Shown here piece by piece: positions 17,643 to 27,320 of a DNA stretch of 64,000 nt. The translations under genes were made by a program, and so were the position numbers. Under the pieces are notes generated by a model. It did no database searches. It worked only from the letters and a program-made list of their open reading frames with translations, and was not told where the DNA came from. Numbering within the stretch: the first letter of the stretch is position 1; every line of letters begins with the position of its first letter. Source of the DNA: Candidatus Mediterraneibacter guildfordensis (GTDB lineage Bacteria > Bacillota > Clostridia > Lachnospirales > Lachnospiraceae); the NCBI GenBank assembly GCA_019112735.1, contig DXIS01000030.1:1-64000 (forward strand). The letters are read 5' to 3'.

Positions 17643-19901
17643 ATGGCAAAAGCGAATTTTGACCAGTGGGAAGGATTTGGCGGACATCTCTGGAAAGAGG
17701 AAGTCAATGTGCGTGATTTCATCCAGCACAACTACACTCAGTACGACGGAGACGAGTCATTCCTTGCAGGCCCCACAGAGGCGACAGACAAGTTATGGGG
17801 AGAGCTGCAGAAGCTCCAGAAGGAAGAGCGCGCCAAAGGCGGCGTTCTCGATATGGAGACAGAGGTTGTATCCGGCCTGACGGCATACGGCCCGGGATAC
17901 ATCAATGAAGAGATGAAGGATCTGGAGCAGGTTGTGGGCCTCCAGACAGACAAGCCGCTGAAGCGTGCGTTCATGCCCTACGGCGGGATCAAGATGGCGG
18001 AACAGGCGTGTACGACCTACGGGTATACTCCGAGTGAAAAGCTCCATGAAATCTTTACGAAATATCATAAGACACACAACCAGGCCGTGTTTGACATCTA
18101 CACACCTGAGATGAAAAAAGCGCGTCACAACAAGATCATCACAGGTCTTCCGGATACATACGGAAGAGGCCGTATCGTCGGCGATTACCGCCGTGTGGCG
18201 CTCTACGGCATTGATTACCTGATCGAGAAGAAACAGTCCGATTTCGTTGAGTACGAGAGACACGGCATGAAGGGAACGGATTTCCGTCTCCGCGAGGAGA
18301 TCGCAGACCAGATCCGCGCCCTGAACGGCATGAAAGAGATGGCGGCCGTATACGGCTATGACATTTCAAGACCGGCGACAAACGCGAAAGAGGCGGTGCA
18401 GTGGCTGTATTTCGGATATCTTGCGGCGATCAAGACACAGAACGGCGCGGCAATGAGCGTGGGACGTATCTCCACATTCCTTGACATTTACATCGAGCGC
18501 GACCTGAAGAAGGGCATCCTTACAGAGGAGCAGGCCCAGGAACTCATCGACCACATGGTCATGAAGTTCAGAATGGTGAAGTTCGCAAGGATCCCGTCCT
18601 ACAATGAACTCTTCTCCGGCGACCCGGTATGGGCGACACTGGAGATGGCGGGAATCGGCATGGACGGACGCCATATGGTAACAAAGAATGATTATCGTTT
18701 CCTCCACACACTGGAGAACATGGGACCGTCACCGGAGCCGAACCTGACCGTGCTGTACTCTTCACATCTGCCGGAGAACTTCAAGAAGTACGCGGCATAC
18801 ATTTCCGTGGCAACGAGTTCGATCCAGTACGAGAACGACGATGTGATGCGTCCGGTATGGGGCGATGACTATTCCATCTGCTGCTGCGTATCTGCCACAG
18901 AGACAGGCAAGGAGATCCAGTTCTTCGGCGCCCGCGCCAACCTGGCAAAATGCCTTCTGTACGCGATCAACGGCGGCGTGGATGAGAAGACAAAACAGCA
19001 GGTATCCCCGCTGTACCGTCCGATCACATCCGAATATCTTGACTATGACGAAGTCATGGAAAAATACGACCAGATGATGGAGTGGCTGTCCAAGCTGTAT
19101 GTTGATACACTGAACATGATCCACTACATGCATGATAAATATTACTACGAAGCTGCCGAGATGGCGCTCATCGACACAAATGTGAGACGTACATTCGCTA
19201 CCGGGATCGCAGGATTCTCACACGTGGTCGACTCCTTAAGCGCGATCAAATACGCGAAAGTAAAAGTCATCCGCGATGAGGATGGCCTGGCAGTTGACTA
19301 CGAAGTGGAAGGCGATTTCCCGAAATACGGAAACGACGACGAGCGCGCGGACGAGATCGCAGTATGGCTGCTCCGCACATTCATGAGCAAGCTGAAAAAA
19401 TGCCATACCTACAGAAACTCAGAGCCGACGACTTCCATCCTTACCATCACATCCAACGTGGTGTACGGCAAGGCGACCGGATCCCTTCCGGACGGAAGAA
19501 AAGCAGGCGAGCCGCTGGCGCCGGGCGCAAACCCGTCCTACGGCGCAGAGCAGAACGGCCTTCTGGCATCCCTCAACTCCGTGGCAAAACTTCCGTACGA
19601 GCAGGCGCTTGACGGAATCTCCAACACCCAGACCATCAGCCCGGGTGCACTGGGACACGATGACAACGAGCGGAAGAACAACCTCGTACACGTGCTGGAC
19701 GGATACTTCGACCAGGGTGCACATCACTTGAACGTAAACGTATTCGGAACAGAAAAACTGATCGATGCGATGGAACATCCGGAAAAAGAAGAATATGCAA
19801 ACTTCACCATCCGTGTGTCCGGATATGCGGTTAAATTCATCGACCTGACAAGAGAACAGCAGATGGACGTGATCGCAAGAACCTGCCACGACAGGATGTA
19901 A
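17643..19901 (+). CDS. pflB: pyruvate formate-lyase
   Basis: This 752-residue glycyl radical enzyme converts pyruvate and CoA to formate and acetyl-CoA in mixed-acid fermentation. The active-site cysteines lie in SICCCVSA (Cys413-415; the family normally has a Cys pair here) and the radical glycine is Gly727 in RVSGYAVKF close to the C-terminus. The ATG at 17643 has AGGAGG about 9 nt upstream. The activating enzyme follows after 1 bp. The gene has its own promoter and what look like binding sites for an anaerobic or metal-dependent regulator. Confidence 0.97.
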   Translation: MAKANFDQWEGFGGHLWKEEVNVRDFIQHNYTQYDGDESFLAGPTEATDKLWGELQKLQKEERAKGGVLDMETEVVSGLTAYGPGYINEEMKDLEQVVGLQTDKPLKRAFMPYGGIKMAEQACTTYGYTPSEKLHEIFTKYHKTHNQAVFDIYTPEMKKARHNKIITGLPDTYGRGRIVGDYRRVALYGIDYLIEKKQSDFVEYERHGMKGTDFRLREEIADQIRALNGMKEMAAVYGYDISRPATNAKEAVQWLYFGYLAAIKTQNGAAMSVGRISTFLDIYIERDLKKGILTEEQAQELIDHMVMKFRMVKFARIPSYNELFSGDPVWATLEMAGIGMDGRHMVTKNDYRFLHTLENMGPSPEPNLTVLYSSHLPENFKKYAAYISVATSSIQYENDDVMRPVWGDDYSICCCVSATETGKEIQFFGARANLAKCLLYAINGGVDEKTKQQVSPLYRPITSEYLDYDEVMEKYDQMMEWLSKLYVDTLNMIHYMHDKYYYEAAEMALIDTNVRRTFATGIAGFSHVVDSLSAIKYAKVKVIRDEDGLAVDYEVEGDFPKYGNDDERADEIAVWLLRTFMSKLKKCHTYRNSEPTTSILTITSNVVYGKATGSLPDGRKAGEPLAPGANPSYGAEQNGLLASLNSVAKLPYEQALDGISNTQTISPGALGHDDNERKNNLVHVLDGYFDQGAHHLNVNVFGTEKLIDAMEHPEKEEYANFTIRVSGYAVKFIDLTREQQMDVIARTCHDRM

Positions 19902-19902
19902 C

Positions 19903-20661
19903 ATGGAAGGTTTTATCCATTCTACGGAGAGTTTCGGCTCGGTTGACGGGCCCGGCGTACGGTTTGTTATTTTTGTGTCCGGTTGTCCGATGCGCTGTCA
20001 GTTCTGTCACAACCCGGATACCTGGGATATGCAGGTTGGCCAGAAGAGAAGTGCGGAGGATCTTCTCTCTCAGGCGCTGCGGTATAAGTCATACTGGGGA
20101 ACTGAAGGGGGGATCACGGTGAGCGGCGGGGAGCCGCTCATGCAGATAGATTTTATGATCGAGCTGTTCCGCAAGGCGAAGGAGAAGGGCATTCATACGA
20201 CGATCGATACGAGCGGCGCGCCCTTTACACGGGAGGAGCCTTTTTTCGGAAAGTTTAATGAGCTGATGCGGTATACGGATCTGCTGCTGGTGGACATCAA
20301 GCATATTGATGAGGAGCAGCATAAGGTTCTGACCGGCCGGACGAATGCGAATATCCTGGATATGGCGCGGTATCTGTCTGAGATCGGGAAGCCGGTGTGG
20401 ATCCGGCATGTGCTTGTCCCGGAGCGAAATGACGATGATGCGTACCTTGAGAAACTATATGATTTCATAAGTGCATTGAAAAATGTACAGAAAGTAGAAG
20501 TACTCCCCTATCATACGTTCGGGGAGTACAAGTGGAAGGAACTGGGATATGATTATCCGCTGGCGGGGATCGACCCGCCCTCGAAAGAGCGGGTTGCAAA
20601 TGCGAACCGCATCCTTCATACAGGGCAGCAGATTACCGGGGCTTCCGGAACAGGAAGATAA
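19903..20661 (+). CDS. pflA: pyruvate formate-lyase activating enzyme
   Basis: This 252-residue radical SAM enzyme installs the glycyl radical on pyruvate formate-lyase. The [4Fe-4S] motif is Cys28, Cys32, Cys35 in GCPMRCQFCHNPDTW, and the SAM-binding GGEP motif follows (VSGGEPLMQ). It is the partner of the gene immediately upstream. Its last 29 bp overlap the 3' end of the convergent MATE gene, so its C-terminal tail (after ANRILHTG) is encoded in a shared segment. Confidence 0.97.
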   Translation: MEGFIHSTESFGSVDGPGVRFVIFVSGCPMRCQFCHNPDTWDMQVGQKRSAEDLLSQALRYKSYWGTEGGITVSGGEPLMQIDFMIELFRKAKEKGIHTTIDTSGAPFTREEPFFGKFNELMRYTDLLLVDIKHIDEEQHKVLTGRTNANILDMARYLSEIGKPVWIRHVLVPERNDDDAYLEKLYDFISALKNVQKVEVLPYHTFGEYKWKELGYDYPLAGIDPPSKERVANANRILHTGQQITGASGTGR

Positions 20662-21952
20662 GGGACAGGACTGCCACGGCAGCTTCTGTCACCGGCACGG
20701 ACATCCATACACCGGTGAGCCCCAGGCACATGGCCAGGATTGCAGCTGCGGGGATGATCAGGATGAATCCACGGAGAACGGATACGGCAAATGCCTGCCG
20801 GGGCCGGTCTTCGGAGCTCAGCATTGCGGCTGCGACGATATTGATGCCGGAGAAGAACAGGCTGAGGAAATAGATCTTCATCCCGCCGGACGCGATCGAA
20901 GTAAGGACCGGATCATGGTCCCGGTTAAAGAGTCCGGCGATCGGGACTGCAAAAAAGAAGATCAGGATATAGGAAACAGATGCCAGCAGCAGGGAACTGG
21001 TCAGCGCATAGCGCCGCAGCTTCCGCCGCTGGCTTTTTCCGTTCTCTCCCGTATAGCGGCTCACGATCGGCTGGATCCCCTGCCCGATGCCGGTGAAGAT
21101 GGCCACCAGCACGAGGGCGATATTTGCCAGGATGCCGTAAGCCGCCACCCCGGTATTGCCATTCAGCCCCAGGATCAGGAAATTAAATACAATGATCACG
21201 ATGCCGGAGGACATTTCCGTGACCAGTGAAGAGACGCCGAGTGCGCAGATGTCTCCCCAGCGGTGCAGAGACAGCCGGGTGCGCACGGGGCGGAAATGAT
21301 TCTGCTTCCGGATAAACCGGGAGAACATGATCAGCATGCTTACCACAGGCGCGGTTGCCGTCGCGATGGCAGCCCCGGTCATCTCCATGCCCAGCGGATA
21401 GATAAATACATAGTCGAGGACGATGTTTGTCAGGCTCCCCACGATCATGCCGGTCATGGCAAGACCGGGCGCGCCGTCATTTCTCGTGAAGCTGAGCAGA
21501 AGGTTGTTGCCGAGAAAAAGGGGCGAGAAGACCAGCAGGATGCGGATATAATCGGCGGCATAGCCGGCGGTCTGCGCGTCCGCCCCGAGGAATACGGCGA
21601 TCTGTTCCGGCAGGAAGAGCCCCGCGCAACTGAAGATCACGGCAGCCAGCGCTGTAAGGTACAGCGCCTGGGTGAAAATGGTCCGGTGCAGTTCGCGGCC
21701 GGGCTGCGCGGAGGAGATCGTGTACCGGGCGGCTGCGCCCATGCCGATCATCAGACCGGTGCCGTTCATCAGGCTGTATGCCGGAAGAACAAGGTTCAGC
21801 GCGGCAAGTGCGTCCGCGCCGATCCCCCGGGCAATGAAAAATGTGTCCGCGAGAATGTAGCAGGAATAGCCGATCATGCCGAGTACATTTGCGGAGACAT
21901 ACCGGAGAAAGAGTGCGAAAAGGGGCGTATTGTGTTCAGTTGAAGCAGTCAT
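20633..21952 (-). CDS. MATE-family efflux protein
   Basis: This 439-residue membrane protein has the 12-helix MATE layout with two related halves. It starts with PLFALFLRYVSANVLGMIGYS and has later QGIQPIVSRYTGE, a form of the family's conserved loop after helix 7. MATE proteins expel cationic drugs or metabolites using sodium or proton gradients; the substrate is unknown. AAAGGA lies 8 nt before the ATG at 21952; upstream in-frame starts lack a site. Its stop is inside the pflA gene. Confidence 0.9.
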   Translation of the reverse strand: MTASTEHNTPLFALFLRYVSANVLGMIGYSCYILADTFFIARGIGADALAALNLVLPAYSLMNGTGLMIGMGAAARYTISSAQPGRELHRTIFTQALYLTALAAVIFSCAGLFLPEQIAVFLGADAQTAGYAADYIRILLVFSPLFLGNNLLLSFTRNDGAPGLAMTGMIVGSLTNIVLDYVFIYPLGMEMTGAAIATATAPVVSMLIMFSRFIRKQNHFRPVRTRLSLHRWGDICALGVSSLVTEMSSGIVIIVFNFLILGLNGNTGVAAYGILANIALVLVAIFTGIGQGIQPIVSRYTGENGKSQRRKLRRYALTSSLLLASVSYILIFFFAVPIAGLFNRDHDPVLTSIASGGMKIYFLSLFFSGINIVAAAMLSSEDRPRQAFAVSVLRGFILIIPAAAILAMCLGLTGVWMSVPVTEAAVAVLSLIFLFRKPR

Positions 21953-22188
21953 GTCATAGTTCCTTTCATAAAAAAACATCCGGATCTGCATATCTGCTAA
22001 GGCCTGACGATATGCAGCCGAATGCTAAACGGTCACGCCCGGCGGCGTGTACCTGCATGAGTAACGATTTGATTTTTGATTTCGCAGTTATGGTATCACA
22101 CATGCGGATGAAAATCAAATCTTTTTTTACCGGCGGATATGCGGTATGATGGACAATAACGGAAGAAAAATAAAAGAGGTGCATATCA

Positions 22189-23322
22189 TTGAATAAGAAA
22201 GAAATCCTTGAGATCCGCAAACAGTTTACTCCGGCGAACTGCGCGATCACCCGCATCTGCGGCTGTTATGTGGATCATGAAAAAAATAAAAAACTGGAAT
22301 CAAAAGAGGCTTTCCTGTCGCTTCCGGAGGAAGAGGCGTTCAAATATTTTGATATATTTAAGAAAACGCTGTCCGGCACGGTGGGGAAAAATATGCTCAA
22401 CCTGGAGTTCCCGCTGGAGGCGGAGATGCCGGGCGGGACGCAGGAATTCCTCCTGAAGCTGCGCGACAGCAGGCTGGAAGACGATATGCTTCTGGATGAA
22501 TTTTACGACAAGGTGATCGCTACATATGAGTATGCGGAGAATTATTACATTATCCTGATCCATGCCATGTACGACATTCCGGGAAAGACGTCGGACGGCC
22601 TGGAAATGTTTGACGCCTCGGACGAGGTATATGAGTATCTGCTCATGAGCATCTGTCCGGTGTCCCTGTCCAAAGCGGGGCTGTGCTATAATGCGGAAGA
22701 CAACCGGATCGAGGACCGGATCCGCGACTGGATCGTGGACATGCCGGACAAAGGCTTCCTCTTCCCGGCGTTCAATGACCGGGGAACGGACCTTCACGGC
22801 ATGCTGTATTATACGAAGAAATCTTCAGAACTCCAGCCGGAGATGATCGACCAGCTACTGGGCGCGAAGATGCCCATGTCGGCGGACGACCAGAAAGAAT
22901 CGTTCCAGATGCTGATCGAGGATACGCTCGGCGAGGACAGCGATTTTGAGACCGTCCGCAATATTCACGAGACGCTCAACGATATGATCGAAGAGCACAA
23001 AGAAGAGCCGGAACCGCTGGCCCTGGATAAGACGGAGATGCGGAAAGTCTTCGAGCAGAGCGGTGTGGATGAGGAGAAAATGGAACGTTTTGACCAAAGC
23101 TTCGAGGAAAATGCAGGGGAGAAATCCGCCCTCCTGGCCGCGAACATTGCGGAGACGCGCAAATTCAATATTGAGACGCCGGATGTGGTGATCAGGGTCA
23201 GCCCGGACCGGGCGGATCTGGTGGAGACGCGGATCATCGACGGGCGTCAGTGCCTGGTGATCCCGGTGGACGATCACATTGAAGTCAACGGGATCAATGT
23301 AAGGACGCTGCGCGCGGAATAA
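22189..23322 (+). CDS. DUF4317 protein
   Basis: This 377-residue soluble protein belongs to the DUF4317 family, which is common in Clostridia and has no known function. It begins MNKKEILEIRKQFTPANCAITRICGCYV in sense, with several acidic segments and an all-alpha/beta character. The start codon is a TTG at 22189 after AAGAGGTG; no ATG fits the conserved N-terminus. The upstream 180 bp to the divergent MATE gene contains no further clear motif. A hairpin that follows seems to serve the opposite strand. Confidence 0.9.
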   Translation: MNKKEILEIRKQFTPANCAITRICGCYVDHEKNKKLESKEAFLSLPEEEAFKYFDIFKKTLSGTVGKNMLNLEFPLEAEMPGGTQEFLLKLRDSRLEDDMLLDEFYDKVIATYEYAENYYIILIHAMYDIPGKTSDGLEMFDASDEVYEYLLMSICPVSLSKAGLCYNAEDNRIEDRIRDWIVDMPDKGFLFPAFNDRGTDLHGMLYYTKKSSELQPEMIDQLLGAKMPMSADDQKESFQMLIEDTLGEDSDFETVRNIHETLNDMIEEHKEEPEPLALDKTEMRKVFEQSGVDEEKMERFDQSFEENAGEKSALLAANIAETRKFNIETPDVVIRVSPDRADLVETRIIDGRQCLVIPVDDHIEVNGINVRTLRAE

Positions 23323-23330
23323 AAAAATGG

Positions 23331-23371
23331 AAGCCGTACCGGATGCATTATGCATCCAGTATGACTTCCAT
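23331..23371 (-). terminator. terminator of the minus-strand GNAT gene
   Basis: An imperfect stem of GGAAG...GGATGCAT against ATGCATCC...CTTCC overlaps the last codons of the GNAT gene; read on the minus strand it is followed by a run of T. Confidence 0.65.
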
Positions 23372-23824
23372 TCCTACTTTCTGGGGTTTAAGCCCGCATT
23401 TCTCATAAAATCTCATGGCGCTTTCGTTGCAGCTCCACACGTTCAGCGTGACATTGTAGCAGCCCTGTTCCCGTGCAAATCCAAGGACCGCATCGTAGAT
23501 CGTCCGGCCGATATGCTCCCCGCGTTTTGACTCATCCACACAGAGATCGTCGATATAGAGCGTTTTGATATCCGTCAGGATATTGTCGTTTAAATGCTGC
23601 TGGAAGATGCAGAAGGCATAACCCTGCAGGCAGTCGTTTTCATCAACGCCGGCAAAGATGGGGCGTTTCGGATCGTGAAGGATTTCCTTTAACTGTTCAT
23701 CGGTATATTTGCGCTGCCCGTATTTGAAAAGGTCGGGGCGTCCCCTGTGATGCACCATGGCGACCTGTGAGAGAAGCTCATGGATGCGGGGGATGTCTTT
23801 TTCTTCTGCCATGCGTACGTTCAT
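23348..23824 (-). CDS. GNAT-family acetyltransferase
   Basis: This 158-residue GNAT protein starts MNVRMAEEKDIPRIHELL and has LYIDDLCVDESKRGEHIGRTIYDAV, the acetyl-CoA binding motif A, and MRFYEKCGLKP, motif B. The segment DDLCVDESKRG resembles acetyltransferases of amino groups in small molecules or proteins, but the acceptor is not predictable. The start at 23824 has AAGGAG about 10 nt upstream. It is convergent with DUF4317 and divergent from the XRE-Uma2 gene. Confidence 0.92.
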   Translation of the reverse strand: MNVRMAEEKDIPRIHELLSQVAMVHHRGRPDLFKYGQRKYTDEQLKEILHDPKRPIFAGVDENDCLQGYAFCIFQQHLNDNILTDIKTLYIDDLCVDESKRGEHIGRTIYDAVLGFAREQGCYNVTLNVWSCNESAMRFYEKCGLKPQKVGMEVILDA

Positions 23825-23920
23825 CTGTAAATCACTCCTTTTCTGCATAAGTCCGGAAGACGTCTTCAGGCATCTGTAAACCAGTATACCGGAAATAAAT
23901 GAAATGCACAAGCGGATTAC

Positions 23921-23968
23921 CCGCAAACGGGTGAAACGGTTGACAAATACCGTAAACGGATATATAAT
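23921..23968 (+). promoter_or_regulatory. consensus promoter with CCGYAAACGG repeats before XRE-Uma2
   Basis: TTGACA (23940-23945), 17 bp, TATAAT (23963-23968) is a full-consensus promoter. CCGCAAACGG (23921-23930) and CCGTAAACGG (23950-23959) are near-identical repeats, one upstream of the -35 and one in the spacer; GAAACGG lies between them. Placement fits autorepression. Confidence 0.75.
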
Positions 23969-24016
23969 AAACACAGAACATGTGATCGGCTATAAGATGT
24001 GAAGGGAGAGGACAAT

Positions 24017-24868
24017 ATGCTGTATGAAGAACTGAACAGCCGGAAAAAGAAACTCGGGATGACTACGGAGCAGCTTTCACAGCTGTCAGGGGTTCCGGTC
24101 GGAACGATCAACAAGATCCTGAGCGGGGAGACGAAATCCCCGAGGTATGACACGCTTCGTGCGCTGGAAAATGTCCTCTACGGACTGAACGGTGAATCGC
24201 CGGAGCTGAACAGCCGTATGACGGAGAGCGATATCCGTGCGCTCAGCCGCATGACGCCGGATGCGGTCCGGGAAGCGGCCAGGCCGTATTATACGAAGCG
24301 GCAGGGAGAGTATACGGTGGAGGACTACCGGGCGCTGCCGGAAGATGTGCGCGCGGAACTGATCGACGGGGTGCTGATCTTTCTGGAAGTGCCGACCTTT
24401 ACGCATCAGGAACTGGTGACGGAGCTTTTGCTGGAATTCGGAAATTATGTCCGGAAGAACAAGGGCCCCTGCCGCGTGGTGCCCTCCCCGCTGGACGTGC
24501 AGCTGGACTGTGACGACAGGACCATGATGCAGCCGGACATCGCCGTCATCTGCCGGAATGAACGGATCACGAGAAAGGGCGTTTACGGCGCGCCGGATCT
24601 GTGCATCGAAGTGATCTCGGAGTCGACCCGGAAGCTGGACTACAGCGTCAAGATGCAAAAATACATGGACGCCGGCGTGCGGGAATACTGGATCGTGGAT
24701 CCGAAACGGGAAAAGATCGTATGCTATATATTTGAGGGGGAATACGCGCCGGAGATCACCATGTACACGTTCAATGACCGGGTGCCGGTCCGAATCTGGG
24801 AAGGACGGCTGGAAGTGGACTTTGCGGCGATATCGGAGCGCCTCTGGACAGAGCCGGCGGAAGAATGA
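24017..24868 (+). CDS. XRE helix-turn-helix fused to Uma2 (PD-(D/E)XK nuclease fold) domain
   Basis: This 283-residue protein has an N-terminal XRE helix-turn-helix (about 1-58: SRKKKLGMTTEQLSQLSG, NKILSGETKSP) joined through a linker to a Uma2 domain (about 95-270). The Uma2 part shows LIDGVLIF, HQELVTELLLEF, QPDIAVIC and IEVISESTRKLDYSVKMQKYMDAGVREYWIVD; the Asp in QPDIAV and the E in IEVISES fit the PD-(D/E)XK catalytic pattern. Uma2 proteins are putative nucleases of unknown biology. GGGAGAGG lies 6 nt before the ATG at 24017. Repeats around its promoter suggest the HTH represses its own gene. Confidence 0.9.
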   Translation: MLYEELNSRKKKLGMTTEQLSQLSGVPVGTINKILSGETKSPRYDTLRALENVLYGLNGESPELNSRMTESDIRALSRMTPDAVREAARPYYTKRQGEYTVEDYRALPEDVRAELIDGVLIFLEVPTFTHQELVTELLLEFGNYVRKNKGPCRVVPSPLDVQLDCDDRTMMQPDIAVICRNERITRKGVYGAPDLCIEVISESTRKLDYSVKMQKYMDAGVREYWIVDPKREKIVCYIFEGEYAPEITMYTFNDRVPVRIWEGRLEVDFAAISERLWTEPAEE

Positions 24869-25017
24869 TGCAGAAGGGCCGGCCAGAGGACCGCAGATCT
24901 TGTATTCATTTCAGGTATAATGGAACATACGGAAGAAGTATTCGCAGTTTTGCGGTCCGGGGAGTATAATGTCATATGGAAAACCATATGTACACAGATC
25001 AACAGGAGGCGAATGCT

Positions 25018-25854
25018 TTGAAGACAATAGAGAATCAGACATTTGACATGGAACGTGCGCTGTACGGCAGCAGGGATGTCGAGGTGAAGAACTGCAGGTT
25101 CGACGGGCCGGCGGACGGGGAGAGCGCGTTCAAGGAATGCAGCAATGTCCGTGCGGATCACTGCTTTTTCAATCTGCGGTACCCGTTCTGGCATGACCAC
25201 GGCCTTCGGATCACGGATTCGGAGATGACGGAGCTGTGCCGCGCGGCACTCTGGTACACGGACCATGTGGAGATCGTCAATACGAAGATGCACGGGATCA
25301 AGGCGCTGCGGGAGTGCGCGCAGGCGGTTGTGAAGGGATGCGACATCATTTCCCCGGAGTTCGGCTGGTCGGTCCGCGGAATTGAGATGGAAGATACGAC
25401 AGCGCAGAGCGAGTATTTCATGATGCGTTCCGATCATCTGGCCTTCCGCAATGTGAGCCTGAAGGGGAAATATTCATTCCAGTACATAACGGACGCGGTT
25501 TTTGAAAACTGTAATTTTGATACAAAGGATGCGTTCTGGCATGCGAAAAATGTGATCATCCGGAACAGCGTGGTAAAAGGCGAGTATCTGGCATGGTACT
25601 CGGAAAATGTCACGTTCGAGAATTGTAAAATCATCGGGACGCAGCCGCTCTGTTACTGCAGGGGCCTGAAGCTGGCAGACTGCGAGATGATCGATACGGA
25701 TCTGGCGTTTGAGCGATCGGAAGTGGAGGCCCGGATCACGACCCCGGTCATCAGCATCAAGAATCCCTATGCCGGCTATATCACGGTCCCGGAGGTGGGA
25801 GAGATCATCCGGGATGATGAGAATGCGAAGGGCGTGATCGAGACGCTCAGATAA
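25018..25854 (+). CDS. DUF3737 right-handed beta-helix protein
   Basis: This 278-residue DUF3737 protein is built of short repeating strands (VKNCRFDG, RADHCFFNL, RITDSEMTEL, VKGCDIIS, ENCNFDTKD, IRNSVVKG, ENCKIIG, ADCEMID), the signature of a parallel beta-helix. Its function is unknown; there is no signal peptide, so it is likely cytoplasmic. The TTG at 25018 is chosen because AGGAGG lies 8 nt upstream and the conserved start is LKTIENQTF; an in-frame ATG at 24976 has no such site. A MATE gene follows, and this pairing may be functional. Confidence 0.88.
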   Translation: MKTIENQTFDMERALYGSRDVEVKNCRFDGPADGESAFKECSNVRADHCFFNLRYPFWHDHGLRITDSEMTELCRAALWYTDHVEIVNTKMHGIKALRECAQAVVKGCDIISPEFGWSVRGIEMEDTTAQSEYFMMRSDHLAFRNVSLKGKYSFQYITDAVFENCNFDTKDAFWHAKNVIIRNSVVKGEYLAWYSENVTFENCKIIGTQPLCYCRGLKLADCEMIDTDLAFERSEVEARITTPVISIKNPYAGYITVPEVGEIIRDDENAKGVIETLR

Positions 25855-25933
25855 GGTTGACTGGAAGCGCCAAAAGCAGTAAGATATGCTGTGGTAAAAA
25901 TCAATGATAAATTTGCGTAAGGGGGCGCATGAT

Positions 25934-27301
25934 TTGAAAAGCAGCAGATTTGAGATAGACATGTGCAACGGATCCATCATGGATAAACTGGTATCCTTTG
26001 CACTTCCGCTGATGGCATCCAGCATCCTTCAGCTCATGTTCAATGCGGTGGATATCATTGTCGTAGGGCATTTTAACGGAAGGGAGGCGCTGGCAGCGGT
26101 AGGTTCCACCACGGCGCTGATCAATATTTTCACCAACCTGTTCATCGGGATTTCGCTGGGGGCCAATGTGCTGGCAGCCAGATACCAGGCGACAGGGCGG
26201 ACAAAGGAAATGTCGGAGGCGGTACATACGGCGATCACCCTGGCGCTGGTCAGCGGGATCCTGATGGCGGTGGTAGGCGTCCTGTTATCGAGAGGGGCGC
26301 TGGAACTGATGGCGACGCCGGCGAATGTGATCGGACAGTCGGCGCTCTATATGAAGATCTACTTCTGCGGCATGCCGTTCTTTATGCTTTATAATTACGG
26401 TGCGGCCATCTTAAGGGCGGTCGGGGATACGAAGCGTCCGCTCCTATACCTGATCGTTGCCGGTCTGACCAACGTGGTGCTGGACCTTCTTCTGGTCATC
26501 GTGATCCCGCTGGGCGTTGCGGGCGTGGCGATCGGCACGGTGAGCTCCCAGATGGTATCCTGCATCCTGGTGCTCCGGTGCCTGTACCGGTCAGAGGGGG
26601 CCTATCAGCTGCGTTTCTCGAAGCTGACGATAAAATGGATCTACCTGAAACATATTTTTGCAGTGGGGATACCGGCCGGCATCCAGAGTACGGTCATCAA
26701 TTTCTCCAATGCCATGCTCCAGTCTTCCGTGAACTTTTTCGGGGATACAGCGATGGCGGGATACACGGCGGCCAATAACATCCTCGGCTTCCTGTATGCG
26801 GCGATCAATGCGGTGACCCAGGCGTGCATGAGCTTCACCAGCCAGAACTACAGCGTCGGGAAGCAGAAGCGGATGGACCGGGTGCTGCTTGACTGCGGGC
26901 TCCTCTCGGTGGGGGTGTCGCTGGTCCTGGGGGTGGGCGCCTGGGCGTTCGGTTCCCGGGTGCTCAGGATCTACACAACGGACGCAGAAGTGATCGCATG
27001 CGGGCTGGAGATCCTGTCCATTACAACGGTGCCGTATTTCCTGTGCGGGATCATGGATCTGATCCCGGGAGCGCTCCGTGGAATGGGGCATTCGGCGGTG
27101 CCGATGATCCTCTCTGTGATCGGAACAGTGGGGACGAGGATCATCTGGATCTACGGATTTTTCCCGCACAACCGGTCGCTGTTCTTCCTTTTTATCTCGT
27201 ATCCGGGCTCCTGGATCGCCACGATCCTTATGCAGGCGGTCTGCTTCTGGTTCGTCCGGAAGAAATGTATACAGCAGTTAAAAAAGGCTGCCGCAGTTTA
27301 G
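25934..27301 (+). CDS. MATE-family efflux protein
   Basis: This 455-residue MATE protein begins SSRFEIDMCNGSIMDKLVSFALPLMASSILQLMFNAVDIIVVGHF in pattern, a hallmark of a Clostridia MATE subgroup, and has twelve helices with CMSFTSQNYSVGKQKR after helix 7. It differs in type from the MATE at 20633. The TTG at 25934 is favoured: AAGGGGG lies 9 nt upstream, and the family start is K-S-x-R-F-E-I-D. The annotated-style ATG at 25904 lies before that site. It follows DUF3737 by 79 bp. Its stop is in the loop of the terminator. Confidence 0.9.
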   Translation: MKSSRFEIDMCNGSIMDKLVSFALPLMASSILQLMFNAVDIIVVGHFNGREALAAVGSTTALINIFTNLFIGISLGANVLAARYQATGRTKEMSEAVHTAITLALVSGILMAVVGVLLSRGALELMATPANVIGQSALYMKIYFCGMPFFMLYNYGAAILRAVGDTKRPLLYLIVAGLTNVVLDLLLVIVIPLGVAGVAIGTVSSQMVSCILVLRCLYRSEGAYQLRFSKLTIKWIYLKHIFAVGIPAGIQSTVINFSNAMLQSSVNFFGDTAMAGYTAANNILGFLYAAINAVTQACMSFTSQNYSVGKQKRMDRVLLDCGLLSVGVSLVLGVGAWAFGSRVLRIYTTDAEVIACGLEILSITTVPYFLCGIMDLIPGALRGMGHSAVPMILSVIGTVGTRIIWIYGFFPHNRSLFFLFISYPGSWIATILMQAVCFWFVRKKCIQQLKKAAAV

Positions 27302-27317
27302 TGCGGCAGCCTTTTTT
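27281..27317. terminator. bidirectional terminator between MATE and LacI genes
   Basis: A perfect 14-bp stem, AAAAGGCTGCCGCA with its complement ending in CCTTTT, loop of 6 bp holding the MATE stop codon; T runs exist on both sides. Confidence 0.92.
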
Positions 27318-27320
27318 GGG

